Assembly (NCBI GenBank): GCA_029261155.1
Contig: JAJDBW010000029.1
Location: 64,001 to 96,362, forward strand
DNA from: Nitrospirota bacterium
Lineage (GTDB): Bacteria; Nitrospirota; Nitrospiria; SBBL01; JAADHI01
Length of the DNA stretch: 32,362 bases
Reading direction: 5' to 3'
Shown here piece after piece: positions 1-6,902 of the stretch. Numbering within the stretch: position 1 is the first letter of the stretch; each line of letters starts with the position of its first letter. Made by a program: the position numbers and the translations under genes. Under the pieces are notes generated by a model. It saw nothing but the letters and a program-made list of their open reading frames with translations. It was not told the origin of the DNA and did not search any database.

Positions 1-2
1 TC

Positions 3-647
3 GACCTTTATCCCACAAGCGCTGTCGCGCCGGAAGCCTATTATTGGAAAGGTGTGACCGCGCTTCTCTATCTGAACGATTCGGAAGAAGCCCTCGAAGC
101 CTTTCAAAAAGTCATCGCCCTTGAGCCGCCCTCAGACGAATCCCGTTTCGGCTTAAAAGCCCGCCGCTACCTTGCCGAAACCTACGAACTCAAATTGGAT
201 CGGCCTACCGAGGCCATCGGGGTGTATGAAGGCCTCATCGAAGTCACGCCCGACCGGGAAGAAGCTGAACGCACGCGTTACAAAATTGGTGAGCTCTACG
301 AGTCCATGGGCGATTTTGCCCAGGCCCGCGTCGAATGGGAGCTGCTTGCCAGGGATCAACCGGAAAGTGTCTGGGCGCCCTCTGCCCTATACCGAATTGG
401 TGGAAGTTATTTTATGACGGGAAATTGTAAATCGGCCCTGAAGGTTTATACCGTGGTGTTTACGCGCTACCCTGAAGCGGAAATGAGTCCCTTCGCCAAA
501 TTTCGCGCGGCCAATTGCCTCGAGATGGGAAAGCAAAAGGAAGCAGCCTATACCTTGTATCAGGAATTGCAGGATGGCAGCTATCCCGATCAGGCGCTGA
601 TCGCACGAAAGATTGCAGGACTGAAGCGCGCTCCCGAAACCCACTAA
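3..647 (+). CDS. TPR-repeat protein, 5' end outside the window
   Basis: The frame is open from base 3 and reads in with a typical TPR helix (APEAYYWKG), so the true start lies upstream. The GTG at 54 is internal. The visible part has about five helix-turn-helix repeats with TPR-type residues, for example APEAYYWKG, EEALEAFQKVIAL, DFAQARVEWELL, APSALYRIG and NCKSALKVYTVVF. The last repeats match the YaiO/BamD/YbgF-like style of periplasmic TPR proteins, where each unit reads as load, duration and source-file steps of about 35 residues. Such proteins are scaffolds for protein-protein contacts, and no catalytic motif is seen. The gene ends six bases before the convergent DUF721 gene. The family call is firm, but the specific role and the location (periplasm or cytoplasm) cannot be decided without the N-terminus. 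Confidence 0.8.
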   Translation, partial: DLYPTSAVAPEAYYWKGVTALLYLNDSEEALEAFQKVIALEPPSDESRFGLKARRYLAETYELKLDRPTEAIGVYEGLIEVTPDREEAERTRYKIGELYESMGDFAQARVEWELLARDQPESVWAPSALYRIGGSYFMTGNCKSALKVYTVVFTRYPEAEMSPFAKFRAANCLEMGKQKEAAYTLYQELQDGSYPDQALIARKIAGLKRAPETH

Positions 648-653
648 GTAGGA

Positions 654-1127
654 TCAAGCCCGTTTTTCTTCTCGCAAATGATGCGCCATCGCCTTTCGAA
701 TGACAAGCTTTAATGCATCGTCCGACACCGAATCGAGCTGGCTGCGAATGAGGTCTTTATCTTCTTGAGAAAGGGCTTTTTTGTTGGCGCTGGGCCTTAA
801 TGGTGTCTGAGGAAGGGTGGATAGGGGCACGACGGGCGCCATTTTGAGGCGGATGCTTTGAATGGCGGTTTTGCCGAGTGCTTGATTGACCTTTTGAAGG
901 ATATCCGCCTTTAAAAATGCAAGCTCATGCATCCAAGGCGCTGAATCGACCTGAAGGTTGAGCACTTTGTGTTGTATCGCCTGGGGATAGGTATGCGGGG
1001 CGAGCGATGGGCCAACGATGGTTTGCCATTGGGATTGGAGCGCGTATAAATCCATGCCCGCTTCGAGGCCCATATCTTTTGCCATGGCTTTTAGAATCGG
1101 GGCGATCCAGGACGGTTTCCTCTTCAT
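654..1127 (-). CDS. DUF721 / DciA-like protein
   Basis: A 157-residue protein. Its N-terminal half has the DUF721 pattern: a short helix (APILKAMAKDMGL), then LYALQSQWQTIVGP, a TYPQAIQHKVLNLQVDSAPWMHEL strand pair with the conserved Trp-x-x-Glu-Leu end, and FLKADILQKVNQALG. In this family the fold is KH-like. DciA proteins load the replicative helicase DnaB in bacteria that lack DnaC. The C-terminal 50 residues are polar and charged, and probably flexible. I start at the ATG at 1127, where the conserved region begins. A TTG at 1163 would add 12 residues and nearly abut smpB. Neither start has a convincing ribosome-binding site. The gene is divergent from smpB with only about 50 bases between, so their promoters must overlap. 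The family is likely; the DciA function is an inference. Confidence 0.7.
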   Translation of the reverse strand: MKRKPSWIAPILKAMAKDMGLEAGMDLYALQSQWQTIVGPSLAPHTYPQAIQHKVLNLQVDSAPWMHELAFLKADILQKVNQALGKTAIQSIRLKMAPVVPLSTLPQTPLRPSANKKALSQEDKDLIRSQLDSVSDDALKLVIRKAMAHHLREEKRA

Positions 1128-1177
1128 AGGCAAGAGCGTATAGTAGGTGTTCAACAGAGTCAATATGGGATGTGTCC

Positions 1178-1648
1178 ATGCCGCAGAAGAAACGCCATGA
1201 CGATGTCGTCATTTCAAACCGCAAGGCCTTTCACGAATACTTTATCCTGGAAAAGTTCGAAAGCGGAATTTCCCTCCTGGGCACCGAGGTTAAATCCATC
1301 CGCGCGGGCCGCGTCAATTTAAAAGACAGCTTCGCCGGGCTTGAAAAGACTGAGCTCTATCTTTATAATTGTCATATCAGCCCTTACAGCCACGGCAACA
1401 TCGCCAACCACGAACCCGAGCGCCGCCGCAAGCTCCTGATCAAAAAAAAAGAGATCCAGCGCTTGATCGGAAAAACAAGGGAGAAAGGCCTGACCTTGGT
1501 TCCGCTGAAGATCTACTTCAAGGGAAGCTGGGCCAAAGTTGAGTTGGGCTTGGCCAAGGGCAAGAAGCTCCACGACAAGCGCGAGAGTGCCGCTAAGAAA
1601 ACGGCCAAGCGCGAAATCGAACGCGGCTTTCGCGAAAAAGGCGCTTGA
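1178..1648 (+). CDS. smpB: SsrA-binding protein SmpB
   Basis: SmpB binds the tRNA-like domain of tmRNA and brings it to ribosomes stalled on broken mRNA, so that the nascent chain is tagged and released. The 156-residue length is normal. Typical blocks are visible: NRKAFHEYFILEKFESGI near the N-terminus, LLGTEVKSIRAGRVNLKDSF, the HISPYSHGNIANHEPERRRKLL segment, LVPLKIYFKGSWAKVELGLAKGKKLHDKR, and a basic C-terminal tail (ESAAKKTAKREIERGF) that enters the empty mRNA channel. I choose ATG 1178, about seven bases behind a GGGA. A GTG at 1172 in the same frame would add two residues. The RNA partner ssrA follows 130 bases downstream on the same strand, a common and functionally sensible pairing. 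Confidence 0.97.
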   Translation: MPQKKRHDDVVISNRKAFHEYFILEKFESGISLLGTEVKSIRAGRVNLKDSFAGLEKTELYLYNCHISPYSHGNIANHEPERRRKLLIKKKEIQRLIGKTREKGLTLVPLKIYFKGSWAKVELGLAKGKKLHDKRESAAKKTAKREIERGFREKGA

Positions 1649-1721
1649 AGCGGCATTGCATATTCGTGGTTTTCAATTTAATTATTGTCGCCCTTTTGCA
1701 AGAAGGCCCTTGAACCCCCAT

Positions 1722-1750
1722 TTGACTTAGGAGGGCAGGAAGGGTTTAAA
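1722..1750 (+). promoter_or_regulatory. sigma-70-type promoter of ssrA
   Basis: TTGACT at 1722-1727 and TTTAAA at 1745-1750 are separated by 17 bases. Transcription would begin near 1757, about 20 bases before the mature tmRNA 5' end at 1778, leaving a short 5' leader for RNase P to remove. The -35 is strong and the -10 is only fair. This would let ssrA be transcribed independently of smpB. Confidence 0.55.
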
Positions 1751-1868
1751 GAACCGATCATCAACAAAAATCGCTATGGGGGCGATTTGGATTCGACGGG
1801 GATGGGAGGTCAAGGAACGCATGCCGAGGTCCCATTGGGCTCGTTAAACAAATGGGAAAACCATAATT

Positions 1869-1898
1869 GCTAACGATCAGTTAGCCCTCGCTGCCTAA
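1869..1898 (+). other. tmRNA proteolysis-tag reading frame
   Basis: Resume codon GCT (1869-1871) is followed by AAC GAT CAG TTA GCC CTC GCT GCC and stop TAA (1896-1898). The encoded tag is ANDQLALAA, or AANDQLALAA with the alanine charged on the tmRNA. It keeps the AND start and the LAA end seen by ClpXP-type proteases, but is one residue shorter than the E. coli tag. Confidence 0.92.
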
Positions 1899-2051
1899 GG
1901 CAGTGACATCGACCCTCCGGGCCTGTGCGGAGGCAAGATGCCAGATAGCAGGCTGGCCCGTTCTAAGTGTCTCGCTAGACCGGGTAAGATCTAGAGGCTG
2001 GCAGCGGATGCAGCGTGTCTTTGCGCGATATCCAATGCGAGATTCAAATCA

Positions 2052-2088
2052 AAGACTAAGCATGTAGTTGGTCCTTGGCTCAAGATTT
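2052..2088 (+). repeat. direct repeat copy 1, inside tmRNA (att-like)
   Basis: This 37-base stretch of the tmRNA 3' half matches 2624-2660 with three mismatches and no gaps. The last 22 bases (2067-2088) are identical. tmRNA 3' ends are well-known integration sites for tyrosine-recombinase elements, so this is probably the gene-side half of an attachment-site scar. The repeat stops before the T arm, which is unusual for a simple attL/attR pair. Confidence 0.8.
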
Positions 2089-2126
2089 TCGGACGCGGGT
2101 TCAATTCCCGCCGCCTCCACCAAATC

Positions 2127-2161
2127 AAAAAAGCCCGGTGTTTTTCCGCCGGGCTTTTTTT
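2127..2161 (+). terminator. Rho-independent terminator of ssrA
   Basis: AAAAAAGCCCGG pairs with CCGGGCTTTTTT across a short loop, immediately behind the CCA end and followed by a run of T. It is a strong, symmetrical hairpin that could also act on the opposite strand. Confidence 0.92.
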
Positions 2162-2184
2162 GTGTCTACTGTTTCCCGTATATC

Positions 2185-2265
2185 ATTCCGACCTCCGAGC
2201 CGGAATCCAGCATTTTGTTACGAGTCCAACCCGTTCAAAAAACTGGATGCCGGATTGCGTCCGGC
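2185..2265. repeat. REP-like compound palindrome
   Basis: Two small hairpins flank a spacer: ATTCCG (2185-2190) with CGGAAT (2201-2206), and GCCGGA (2249-2254) with TCCGGC (2260-2265). The segments 2200-2210 and 2243-2253 also pair with each other with one mismatch (ATCCAG with CTGGAT). This nested layout is that of repetitive extragenic palindromes found between genes in many proteobacteria. Only one copy was noticed in this window. Confidence 0.6.
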
Positions 2266-2374
2266 AAGGATACCTTTTAAATGTGGGTGCTTCAATTTTG
2301 ACAAAGTATGGAAGTCATAAGATCATTTCAGAATCCGCACGATCACGCCGAAAACAGTATTGGAAGGAAATCGC

Positions 2375-2611
2375 ATGAGTGCTTCAAGTTTGCGCTTACC
2401 GGAATCGATACACCGGCACATCAAGGAAATTGCGAATAAGGAGGGCGTTTCGATCAACCAATTTATTTCGTCCGCGTTGTCCGAAAAGATCTCCGCCATC
2501 ATGACGGAAGATTATTTGAAAGAACGCGCCAAGAAAACGAAAAAGACCGAATTTAAGAAAATCTTAAAAAAGGTTCCGAGCCGCGATCCGCTTTCGGGGG
2601 ACGGGTTGTAG
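2375..2611 (+). CDS. Ribbon-helix-helix protein (antitoxin-like)
   Basis: A 78-residue protein whose first half fits the ribbon-helix-helix fold. A short strand (SSLRLPESIHRHIKEIA) is followed by a helix, the turn KEGVSINQFI, and a second helix ending in SALSEKISAI. This is typical of CopG/HicB-type repressors and antitoxins, which bind operator DNA as dimers through the strand. The C-terminal half is lysine-rich (ERAKKTKKTEFKKILKKV) and would be where a toxin-binding tail sits in such proteins. The ATG at 2375 has GGAAGG seven bases upstream, so I prefer it to the in-frame TTG at 2360. No toxin gene follows: the next 20 bases lead into the tmRNA-like repeat. It may be a solitary antitoxin or the remnant of a pair cut by element loss. 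Confidence 0.7.
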   Translation: MSASSLRLPESIHRHIKEIANKEGVSINQFISSALSEKISAIMTEDYLKERAKKTKKTEFKKILKKVPSRDPLSGDGL

Positions 2612-2623
2612 ATTGTCCCGCGT

Positions 2624-2660
2624 AAGACCTAGCATGTTGTTGGTCCTTGGCTCAAGATTT
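2624..2660 (+). repeat. direct repeat copy 2, tmRNA-derived (att-like scar)
   Basis: A second copy of 37 bases of ssrA (see 2052-2088), exactly 572 bases downstream in the same orientation. Similarity ends sharply after GATTT, and the T arm and acceptor strand are missing. Everything between the copies (terminator, palindrome, ribbon-helix-helix gene) would be the smallest unit bounded by them. Confidence 0.8.
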
Positions 2661-2696
2661 GTTGTTAATGCCTTTCGCTCCCCGCTTGCTTTTTGG

Positions 2697-2725
2697 TTGA
2701 CCTTTCACACTTCTTTTGCTACTAT
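2697..2725 (+). promoter_or_regulatory. sigma-70-type promoter giving a leaderless mRNA
   Basis: TTGACC (2697-2702) and TACTAT (2720-2725) are separated by exactly 17 bases. The expected start of transcription is about 2732, one or two bases before the ATG at 2734. There is no Shine-Dalgarno sequence between the -10 and the ATG (CACACACC), so the transcript for the following two genes appears to be leaderless. Confidence 0.7.
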
Positions 2726-2733
2726 CACACACC

Positions 2734-3129
2734 ATGAATTACTCCGAATATCTACAACTTAAAAAAGACATCGAAAACGAGTACCGAAAAAACCTTGATG
2801 CCTTGGAGCTTGTGTGGAAGCGGTCGCAAAATGTACTTTCTCGCACACAGCAAGGCAATAAGATAGAAGCACCTGGGGTTGATCAACCCCTTTCTGAGGC
2901 GGTTCGACTTGTGATCGCACAAATGGACAAAGATTTCACGGCCGATTTAATTGAGATAGGGCTGAGTGACCATAATTATAATGAAGGTAAACTAGTAAAC
3001 CGAGTTTCACTTACAAACACACTTCATCGGCTATGGCGGCGCGGAGAAATTGAGTTAATAAAAAAAGGAAGAGGGCGAACTCCATCAGCGTACCGCAGAA
3101 AGCCTTCTGAAAACAATAATCCTTCATAA
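2734..3129 (+). CDS. Unrecognised protein with a winged-helix-like C-terminal half
   Basis: 131 residues. The N-terminal 45 residues are charged and probably helical (NYSEYLQLKKDIENEYRK). The middle to C-terminal part (SEAVRLVIAQMDKDFTADLI, then VNRVSLTNTLHRLWRRGEIELIKKG with a basic end RGRTPSAYRR) resembles a winged helix-turn-helix: recognition helix NRVSLTNTLHRLWRRG, then a beta wing IELIKKGRGRTPSAYR. I start at ATG 2734, not TTG 2716, because 2716 lies inside the spacer of the promoter. AT-rich codon use differs from the flanking smpB and prp genes. It is followed by dinD after 18 bases and probably forms one operon with it. A DNA-binding or regulatory role is an inference; I do not recognise the family. 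Confidence 0.6.
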   Translation: MNYSEYLQLKKDIENEYRKNLDALELVWKRSQNVLSRTQQGNKIEAPGVDQPLSEAVRLVIAQMDKDFTADLIEIGLSDHNYNEGKLVNRVSLTNTLHRLWRRGEIELIKKGRGRTPSAYRRKPSENNNPS

Positions 3130-3147
3130 AGAAGGGGGACGTTAATC

Positions 3148-3981
3148 ATGGATGATGAAGTTGTGTCCGGTGGGGGTTCATCTGACTTTGAAGAAATCCG
3201 TAGAAGAAACGAGCACGGCATAGATTGGTGGTCAAGTCGTGATTTTGCGAGGGTTTTAGATTATTCCAGTTACGTTAATTTTGAAGGGGTTATAACGAAG
3301 GCAAAACAAGCATGTTTCAATAGCGGGCATGATGTAAAAGATCATTTCGTTGGTGTCAACGATATGATCGAAGTGGGTAAGGGTGCAAAACGAGCAGTAA
3401 AGAGTGTAATGCTAACACGTTATGCCTGCTACTTGATAATTCAAAATGCCCATCCATCCAAAGAGATAATTGCCAAAGGCCAAACTTATTTTGCCGTTCA
3501 AACTAGACGGCAAGAATTAGGTGATGAACAAGCTGAACGAGAAAGAAGACTGCACATAAGAGAGGAACTTAAAACTCACAATCAGCGTTTAATGGGTACG
3601 GTGAAACAAGCAGGAATTGTGGCGTCAATGGATTATGCCATATTTCAAAATCATGGTTATCGGGGGTTATATGGTGGTCTGAATTCTAAAGACATCCACA
3701 GAAAAAAGGGTTTGAAGAAAAGTGAGCAAATTTTGGATCATATGGGAAGCACCGAATTAGCAGCCAACCTTTTTAGGGCGACTCAAACAGAAGAAAAGAT
3801 AAAGCGGGATAAAATTACAGGAAAAGAGAACGCGAATAATGCTCATTATGAAGTAGGAAGAAAAGTCCGTAGAACGATTGAAGAGATTGGCGGAACTCAA
3901 CCGGAGAATCTTCCTACGGCTGAAAGCCTAAAAAAGATCGGGGCTAAGCGGAAAAGGGCCTTAAGTAAAGGAGAGGAATAA
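3148..3981 (+). CDS. dinD: DNA-damage-inducible protein D (DinD)
   Basis: 277 residues, close to E. coli DinD (about 275). Family blocks are clear: WWSSRDFARVLDYSSYVNF, VKDHFVGVNDMIEVGKGAKR, LTRYACYLIIQNAHPSKE, KGQTYFAVQTRRQEL, AIFQNHGYRGLYGGL, KKGLKKSEQILDHMGSTE and LAANLFRATQTEEK. The N-terminal part belongs to the BRO-N-like group shared with phage antirepressors. In E. coli, DinD is SOS-induced and interferes with RecA filaments. A GGGGG ribosome-binding site lies nine bases before the ATG. No LexA-type operator could be recognised upstream. The gene is AT-richer than its surroundings and lies in a block next to tmRNA, both consistent with horizontal arrival. A terminator follows. Confidence 0.93.
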   Translation: MDDEVVSGGGSSDFEEIRRRNEHGIDWWSSRDFARVLDYSSYVNFEGVITKAKQACFNSGHDVKDHFVGVNDMIEVGKGAKRAVKSVMLTRYACYLIIQNAHPSKEIIAKGQTYFAVQTRRQELGDEQAERERRLHIREELKTHNQRLMGTVKQAGIVASMDYAIFQNHGYRGLYGGLNSKDIHRKKGLKKSEQILDHMGSTELAANLFRATQTEEKIKRDKITGKENANNAHYEVGRKVRRTIEEIGGTQPENLPTAESLKKIGAKRKRALSKGEE

Positions 3982-4040
3982 CCATCAACGACGGTGACTT
4001 AAGGTGTCCGTTTATAGTTTTGTACCTCATCGTTTCCAAA

Positions 4041-4078
4041 TTAAAAAAAACCGGTGAAAAGTAGCCGGGTTTTTTTAA
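4041..4078 (+). terminator. Rho-independent terminator behind dinD
   Basis: TTAAAAAAAACCGG pairs with CCGGGTTTTTTTAA with one internal mismatch, ending in a run of seven T. It closes the 2734-3981 operon. The 130 bases from here to the Fic start show no gene. Confidence 0.85.
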
Positions 4079-4210
4079 TGTCTTACTGGTGAATTTCGGC
4101 CTGGGTTTTACCCTAAGAATAAGAAGATGATCAGATGGTGTTGAAGCCGGTATTGCCGAAAAATAATGTTAGCCAATTCAAGAAGAAGCTGTCAGGAAAG
4201 AAAATTTAAC

Positions 4211-5251
4211 ATGAACCATTTCACCCCAAAATTCACCCTCACCCACCGCATGACCTCCGCTCTCACGCAAGTCGAGCGGGCACGGGGCTTTCTGGAAGCG
4301 GCCAAGCTCTCCGCCGACTGGCTGCAAGAGATGGGGGACCGGGCGTTGATTTTAGAAGCCCACCACACCACCCACATCGAAGGTACGCGGCTGACCTTGG
4401 ATCAGGCCGAGCGCCTGTGGAGGGGCGAGGCCGTGCCGGAGGCCGATCCTAACGATACACTGGAGCTATTGAATTACCGTAGGGCTTTTGAGTTTGTCTC
4501 CGAGGCGCTGGACAATGGCGATCCGATCACCGAGGGGTTGATTTGCGAGATTCACCGCTTGTTGGTTGAAGACGTTCGGGGCGGAGAGGCTTCCCCAGGA
4601 AAATACCGGCGGATTCAGAATTACATCGGCAATGTTGCCACGGGAGAAATCGTTTATACGCCACCTTCGGCAAAGGCGGTTCCCGTGCTCATGTCGGCGC
4701 TGGTTGGCTGGCTCAACGCCGATTTGGACGTGCATCCGGTGCTGGTGAGCGGCATCGCGCAGTTTCAGTTGGTGCATATTCATCCCTTTCGCGATGGCAA
4801 CGGAAGAACCTCTCGTTTGCTATCGACCCTCTGTTTGTACAAAGCCGGGTACGATTTCAAGCGCCTGTTTACCATCAGCGAATACTACGACCGCGACCGC
4901 CGTACTTTTTACGATGCCATTCAAGGCGTGCGGGAAAACGACATGGACCTCACCGGTTGGCTCGACTACTTTGTCACCGGCCTGGAAACCCAGATGGTGG
5001 AGGTGAAAGAGCGCGGCGATCAGGTCATCCGCCGGGATGTGCTTGTGAATAAGCATGGTCTCAACGCGCGGCAGGGGAAGGCCTTGGGCTTCCTCATGCA
5101 GCACGGCAAGTTGACCATTCAGGATTTCGAAGCACTTTTCCCCGAGGTCAACCGGCGTAGTCTGCAGCGCGACCTGAAAGGCATGTTGGAGAAGGGATTA
5201 CTGATATCGGAAGGCGAAACCAACCAACTGGTCTATCGCCTGAAGGCCTGA
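4211..5251 (+). CDS. Fic family protein (class II, self-inhibited)
   Basis: 346 residues. Fic enzymes transfer AMP, or another nucleotide-derived group, to protein side chains. The active-site loop [12 protein letters not shown] (about residues 191-202) has every consensus residue of HxFx[DE]GNGRxxR, so it should be active. An inhibitory helix motif [ST]xxxE[GN] appears at residues 53-58 (TTHIEG), ahead of the Fic core, making this the class II, N-terminally inhibited type. The flap precedes the core as [17 protein letters not shown]. The C-terminal 80 residues look like a winged helix ([38 protein letters not shown]), as in many long Fic proteins. I take ATG 4211, which has AGGAAAG upstream, over an in-frame start at 4166. 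It is monocistronic. GC content is back to the chromosomal level, so it may not belong to the dinD block. Confidence 0.92.
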   Translation: MNHFTPKFTLTHRMTSALTQVERARGFLEAAKLSADWLQEMGDRALILEAHHTTHIEGTRLTLDQAERLWRGEAVPEADPNDTLELLNYRRAFEFVSEALDNGDPITEGLICEIHRLLVEDVRGGEASPGKYRRIQNYIGNVATGEIVYTPPSAKAVPVLMSALVGWLNADLDVHPVLVSGIAQFQLVHIHPFRDGNGRTSRLLSTLCLYKAGYDFKRLFTISEYYDRDRRTFYDAIQGVRENDMDLTGWLDYFVTGLETQMVEVKERGDQVIRRDVLVNKHGLNARQGKALGFLMQHGKLTIQDFEALFPEVNRRSLQRDLKGMLEKGLLISEGETNQLVYRLKA

Positions 5252-5268
5252 ACTTACGACACCTTTAT

Positions 5269-5307
5269 GACAAAACTTGTGACAAACTCACGACACAACT
5301 TGTGACA
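5269..5307 (+). repeat. short tandem-like direct repeat behind the Fic gene
   Basis: GACAAAACTTGTGACA (5269-5284) recurs as GACACAACTTGTGACA (5292-5307), a 16-base unit with one mismatch at a 23-base period. It lies 18 bases past the Fic stop. It could be decayed coding sequence of a once longer Fic C-terminus, or a binding site. The remaining gap to 5455 shows nothing else recognisable. Confidence 0.55.
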
Positions 5308-5454
5308 GACAGACCGACCGACGCAATACAGGACTACAATTCGTTTCTTAAGTTCGATATAAAAACCTTCTCCTCATTTTCTCGATTCCTTTTTATACTT
5401 TAAAAATCGACCCAGCCTTCCGGCATCGTTTTATTTTGGCACGACTTCGATTGA

Positions 5455-5483
5455 TTGACACCTCTTTGCAAGGCTTGTAGACT
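5455..5483 (+). promoter_or_regulatory. sigma-70-type promoter of the prp operon
   Basis: TTGACA (5455-5460) and TAGACT (5478-5483) are separated by exactly 17 bases. Transcription would start near 5490, about 30 bases before the prpD ATG. No obvious PrpR or sigma-54 element is visible. Confidence 0.65.
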
Positions 5484-5519
5484 GAATATGTCAGGATTGT
5501 ATGCCTTGGAGTGAAGTCC

Positions 5520-6902
5520 ATGGGAAAATCCACAGCCACCCTTGCCGCGCGGCTCGCCCGCTATAGCCAACAGATCGATTATCTTAATTTTCCGCCCGAT
5601 GTCATCCACGAGGTCAAGCGCCGTTTGATCGATAGCTTGGCTTGCGCCTTGGGCGGCTGGCGAAGCCAGGCTTCTCAGATTGCCCGGAAGATGGGAAGCC
5701 GCGTTCGCCTTAATGAGGGTGCGACCCTGCTGGGCACGCGCCATCAAACCACGCCCGACCTGGCTGCCTTTGCCAACGGCACCGCGATTCGCTACCTCGA
5801 TTATAACGACACTTATCTTTCCAAGGAACCCGCGCATCCCAGCGATAATATTTCCGCCGCCTTGGCGGCCGCGGAATATGTGGGTGCAAGCGGCAAACGT
5901 TTGATCGAAGCCATCGTGATCGCTTACGAGATCCAATGCCGCCTTTGCGATGCAGCGGCTCTGCGTCCACGCGGTTGGGATCATGTCACTTATGGACCCT
6001 TTTCCACCGCGCTGTTGTGTGCGAAGCTTTGGCGGCTGAGCGAAAGTAAAACCGTGCATGCCTTGGGGCTTGCCGGAAACCCGAACAACGCGCTTCGGCA
6101 AACCCGGGTGGGCCATCTCTCGATGTGGAAGGGGGTGGCCTTTGCCAACGCTGCGCGGAATGGTGTTTTTGCTGCGGAACTGGCGCGCTTGGGCATGAGC
6201 GGTCCCGCCCCCATCTTCGAGGGCGAAAAAGGATTTATGAAAATCGTCTCCGGCGCATTCAAGCTCGCAGCCCTTCGTCCCAAGGGACCTTTTAAAATCA
6301 TGGACACCTATATTAAATACTATCCCGTGGAATACCATGCGCAGAGCGCTGTACAGGCCGCGCTGAATCTCCGGAATAAGTTACCGAAGGACTTTTTAAA
6401 AAAGATCGAAGCCATTCGCGTGCGGACCTCCGATATTTCCTATGAGATCATCGGGAATGATCCCGACAAGTGGCATCCCCAGTCGCGTGAGACGGCCGAT
6501 CATTCTCTGCCCTACATCGTCGCCGTCGCCCTGATGGATGGCCGAGTCGGGCTGGCGCAATTTAACGACCATCACCTAAGAGATCCAAAACTACGCCGCC
6601 TCATTCAAAAGGTCCGCATCTTTTCCGACAAGACGCATTCCCTTTTGTACGGAAAGACGATGGGCAATACGGTATCGGTCAAAATCCAGGGCAAGACATA
6701 TAGTGAAAGGGTGGATTTGCCCAAGGGTTTTCCGGGAAACGAGATGAGCGACGCGGAGGTCGAATCGAAATTCCAGTCGATGGCGGCGCCCCTTTTTTCC
6801 GAGCGCACCACACAAAACATTCTCGATACGATTTGGGCGCTGGAAAAAGAAAAAACGATTGGCCCTCTGCTGAAGCTTTTTGAAGTGAGGGGGGAAAAGT
6901 GA
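5520..6902 (+). CDS. prpD: MmgE/PrpD family 2-methylcitrate dehydratase
   Basis: 460 residues. PrpD dehydrates 2-methylcitrate to 2-methyl-cis-aconitate in the methylcitrate cycle. MmgE/PrpD features are visible: VKRRLIDSLACALGGW near the N-terminus, ANGTAIRYLDYNDTYLSKEPAHPSDNI around residues 82-108 (the conserved RxLDYND motif), then AYEIQCRL, WKGVAFANAARNGVFAA, YIKYYPVEYHAQSAVQAAL and ETADHSLPYIVAVALMDG. Length fits the family. The ATG at 5520 has GGAG eight bases upstream, so I prefer it to GTG 5511. Its stop overlaps the prpB start by four bases (GTGA). With prpB and prpC next, the substrate assignment is strong by context. The family also holds iminosuccinate and other lyases, so function from sequence alone would be less certain. 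Confidence 0.9.
   Translation: MGKSTATLAARLARYSQQIDYLNFPPDVIHEVKRRLIDSLACALGGWRSQASQIARKMGSRVRLNEGATLLGTRHQTTPDLAAFANGTAIRYLDYNDTYLSKEPAHPSDNISAALAAAEYVGASGKRLIEAIVIAYEIQCRLCDAAALRPRGWDHVTYGPFSTALLCAKLWRLSESKTVHALGLAGNPNNALRQTRVGHLSMWKGVAFANAARNGVFAAELARLGMSGPAPIFEGEKGFMKIVSGAFKLAALRPKGPFKIMDTYIKYYPVEYHAQSAVQAALNLRNKLPKDFLKKIEAIRVRTSDISYEIIGNDPDKWHPQSRETADHSLPYIVAVALMDGRVGLAQFNDHHLRDPKLRRLIQKVRIFSDKTHSLLYGKTMGNTVSVKIQGKTYSERVDLPKGFPGNEMSDAEVESKFQSMAAPLFSERTTQNILDTIWALEKEKTIGPLLKLFEVRGEK

Larger units (their letters stand above)
1778..2122 (+). ncRNA. ssrA: tmRNA (transfer-messenger RNA)
   Basis: Acts as both tRNA and mRNA in trans-translation together with SmpB. The 5' end GGGGGCG (1778-1784) pairs with CGCCTCC (2112-2118), which is followed by discriminator A and an encoded CCA (2120-2122). 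This gives a seven-pair acceptor stem with one G-U. The diagnostic D-loop-like block GGATTCGACGGG follows the 5' stem, and the T arm is CGGG-TTCAATT-CCCG before the 3' acceptor strand. The tag frame lies at 1869-1898 and the interior is rich in pseudoknot-like pairing. The single-piece length of 345 bases is ordinary. The 3' half is the target of a partial duplication at 2624-2660. Confidence 0.97.

Noticed and set aside
2160-2374. Short forward frames between the tmRNA terminator and the ribbon-helix-helix gene
   Set aside because: They are built from the palindromic repeat and tmRNA sequence, with no ribosome-binding site.
5434-5452. TTGGCACGACTTCGATTG as a sigma-54 promoter for prpD
   Set aside because: The GG is not followed by GC after ten bases, so the required -24/-12 spacing fails; a consensus-spaced sigma-70 promoter lies just downstream.
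5400-6338. A 312-codon frame on the minus strand opposite prpD
   Set aside because: It overlaps the prpD coding sequence and the prp promoter and shows no protein-family features.
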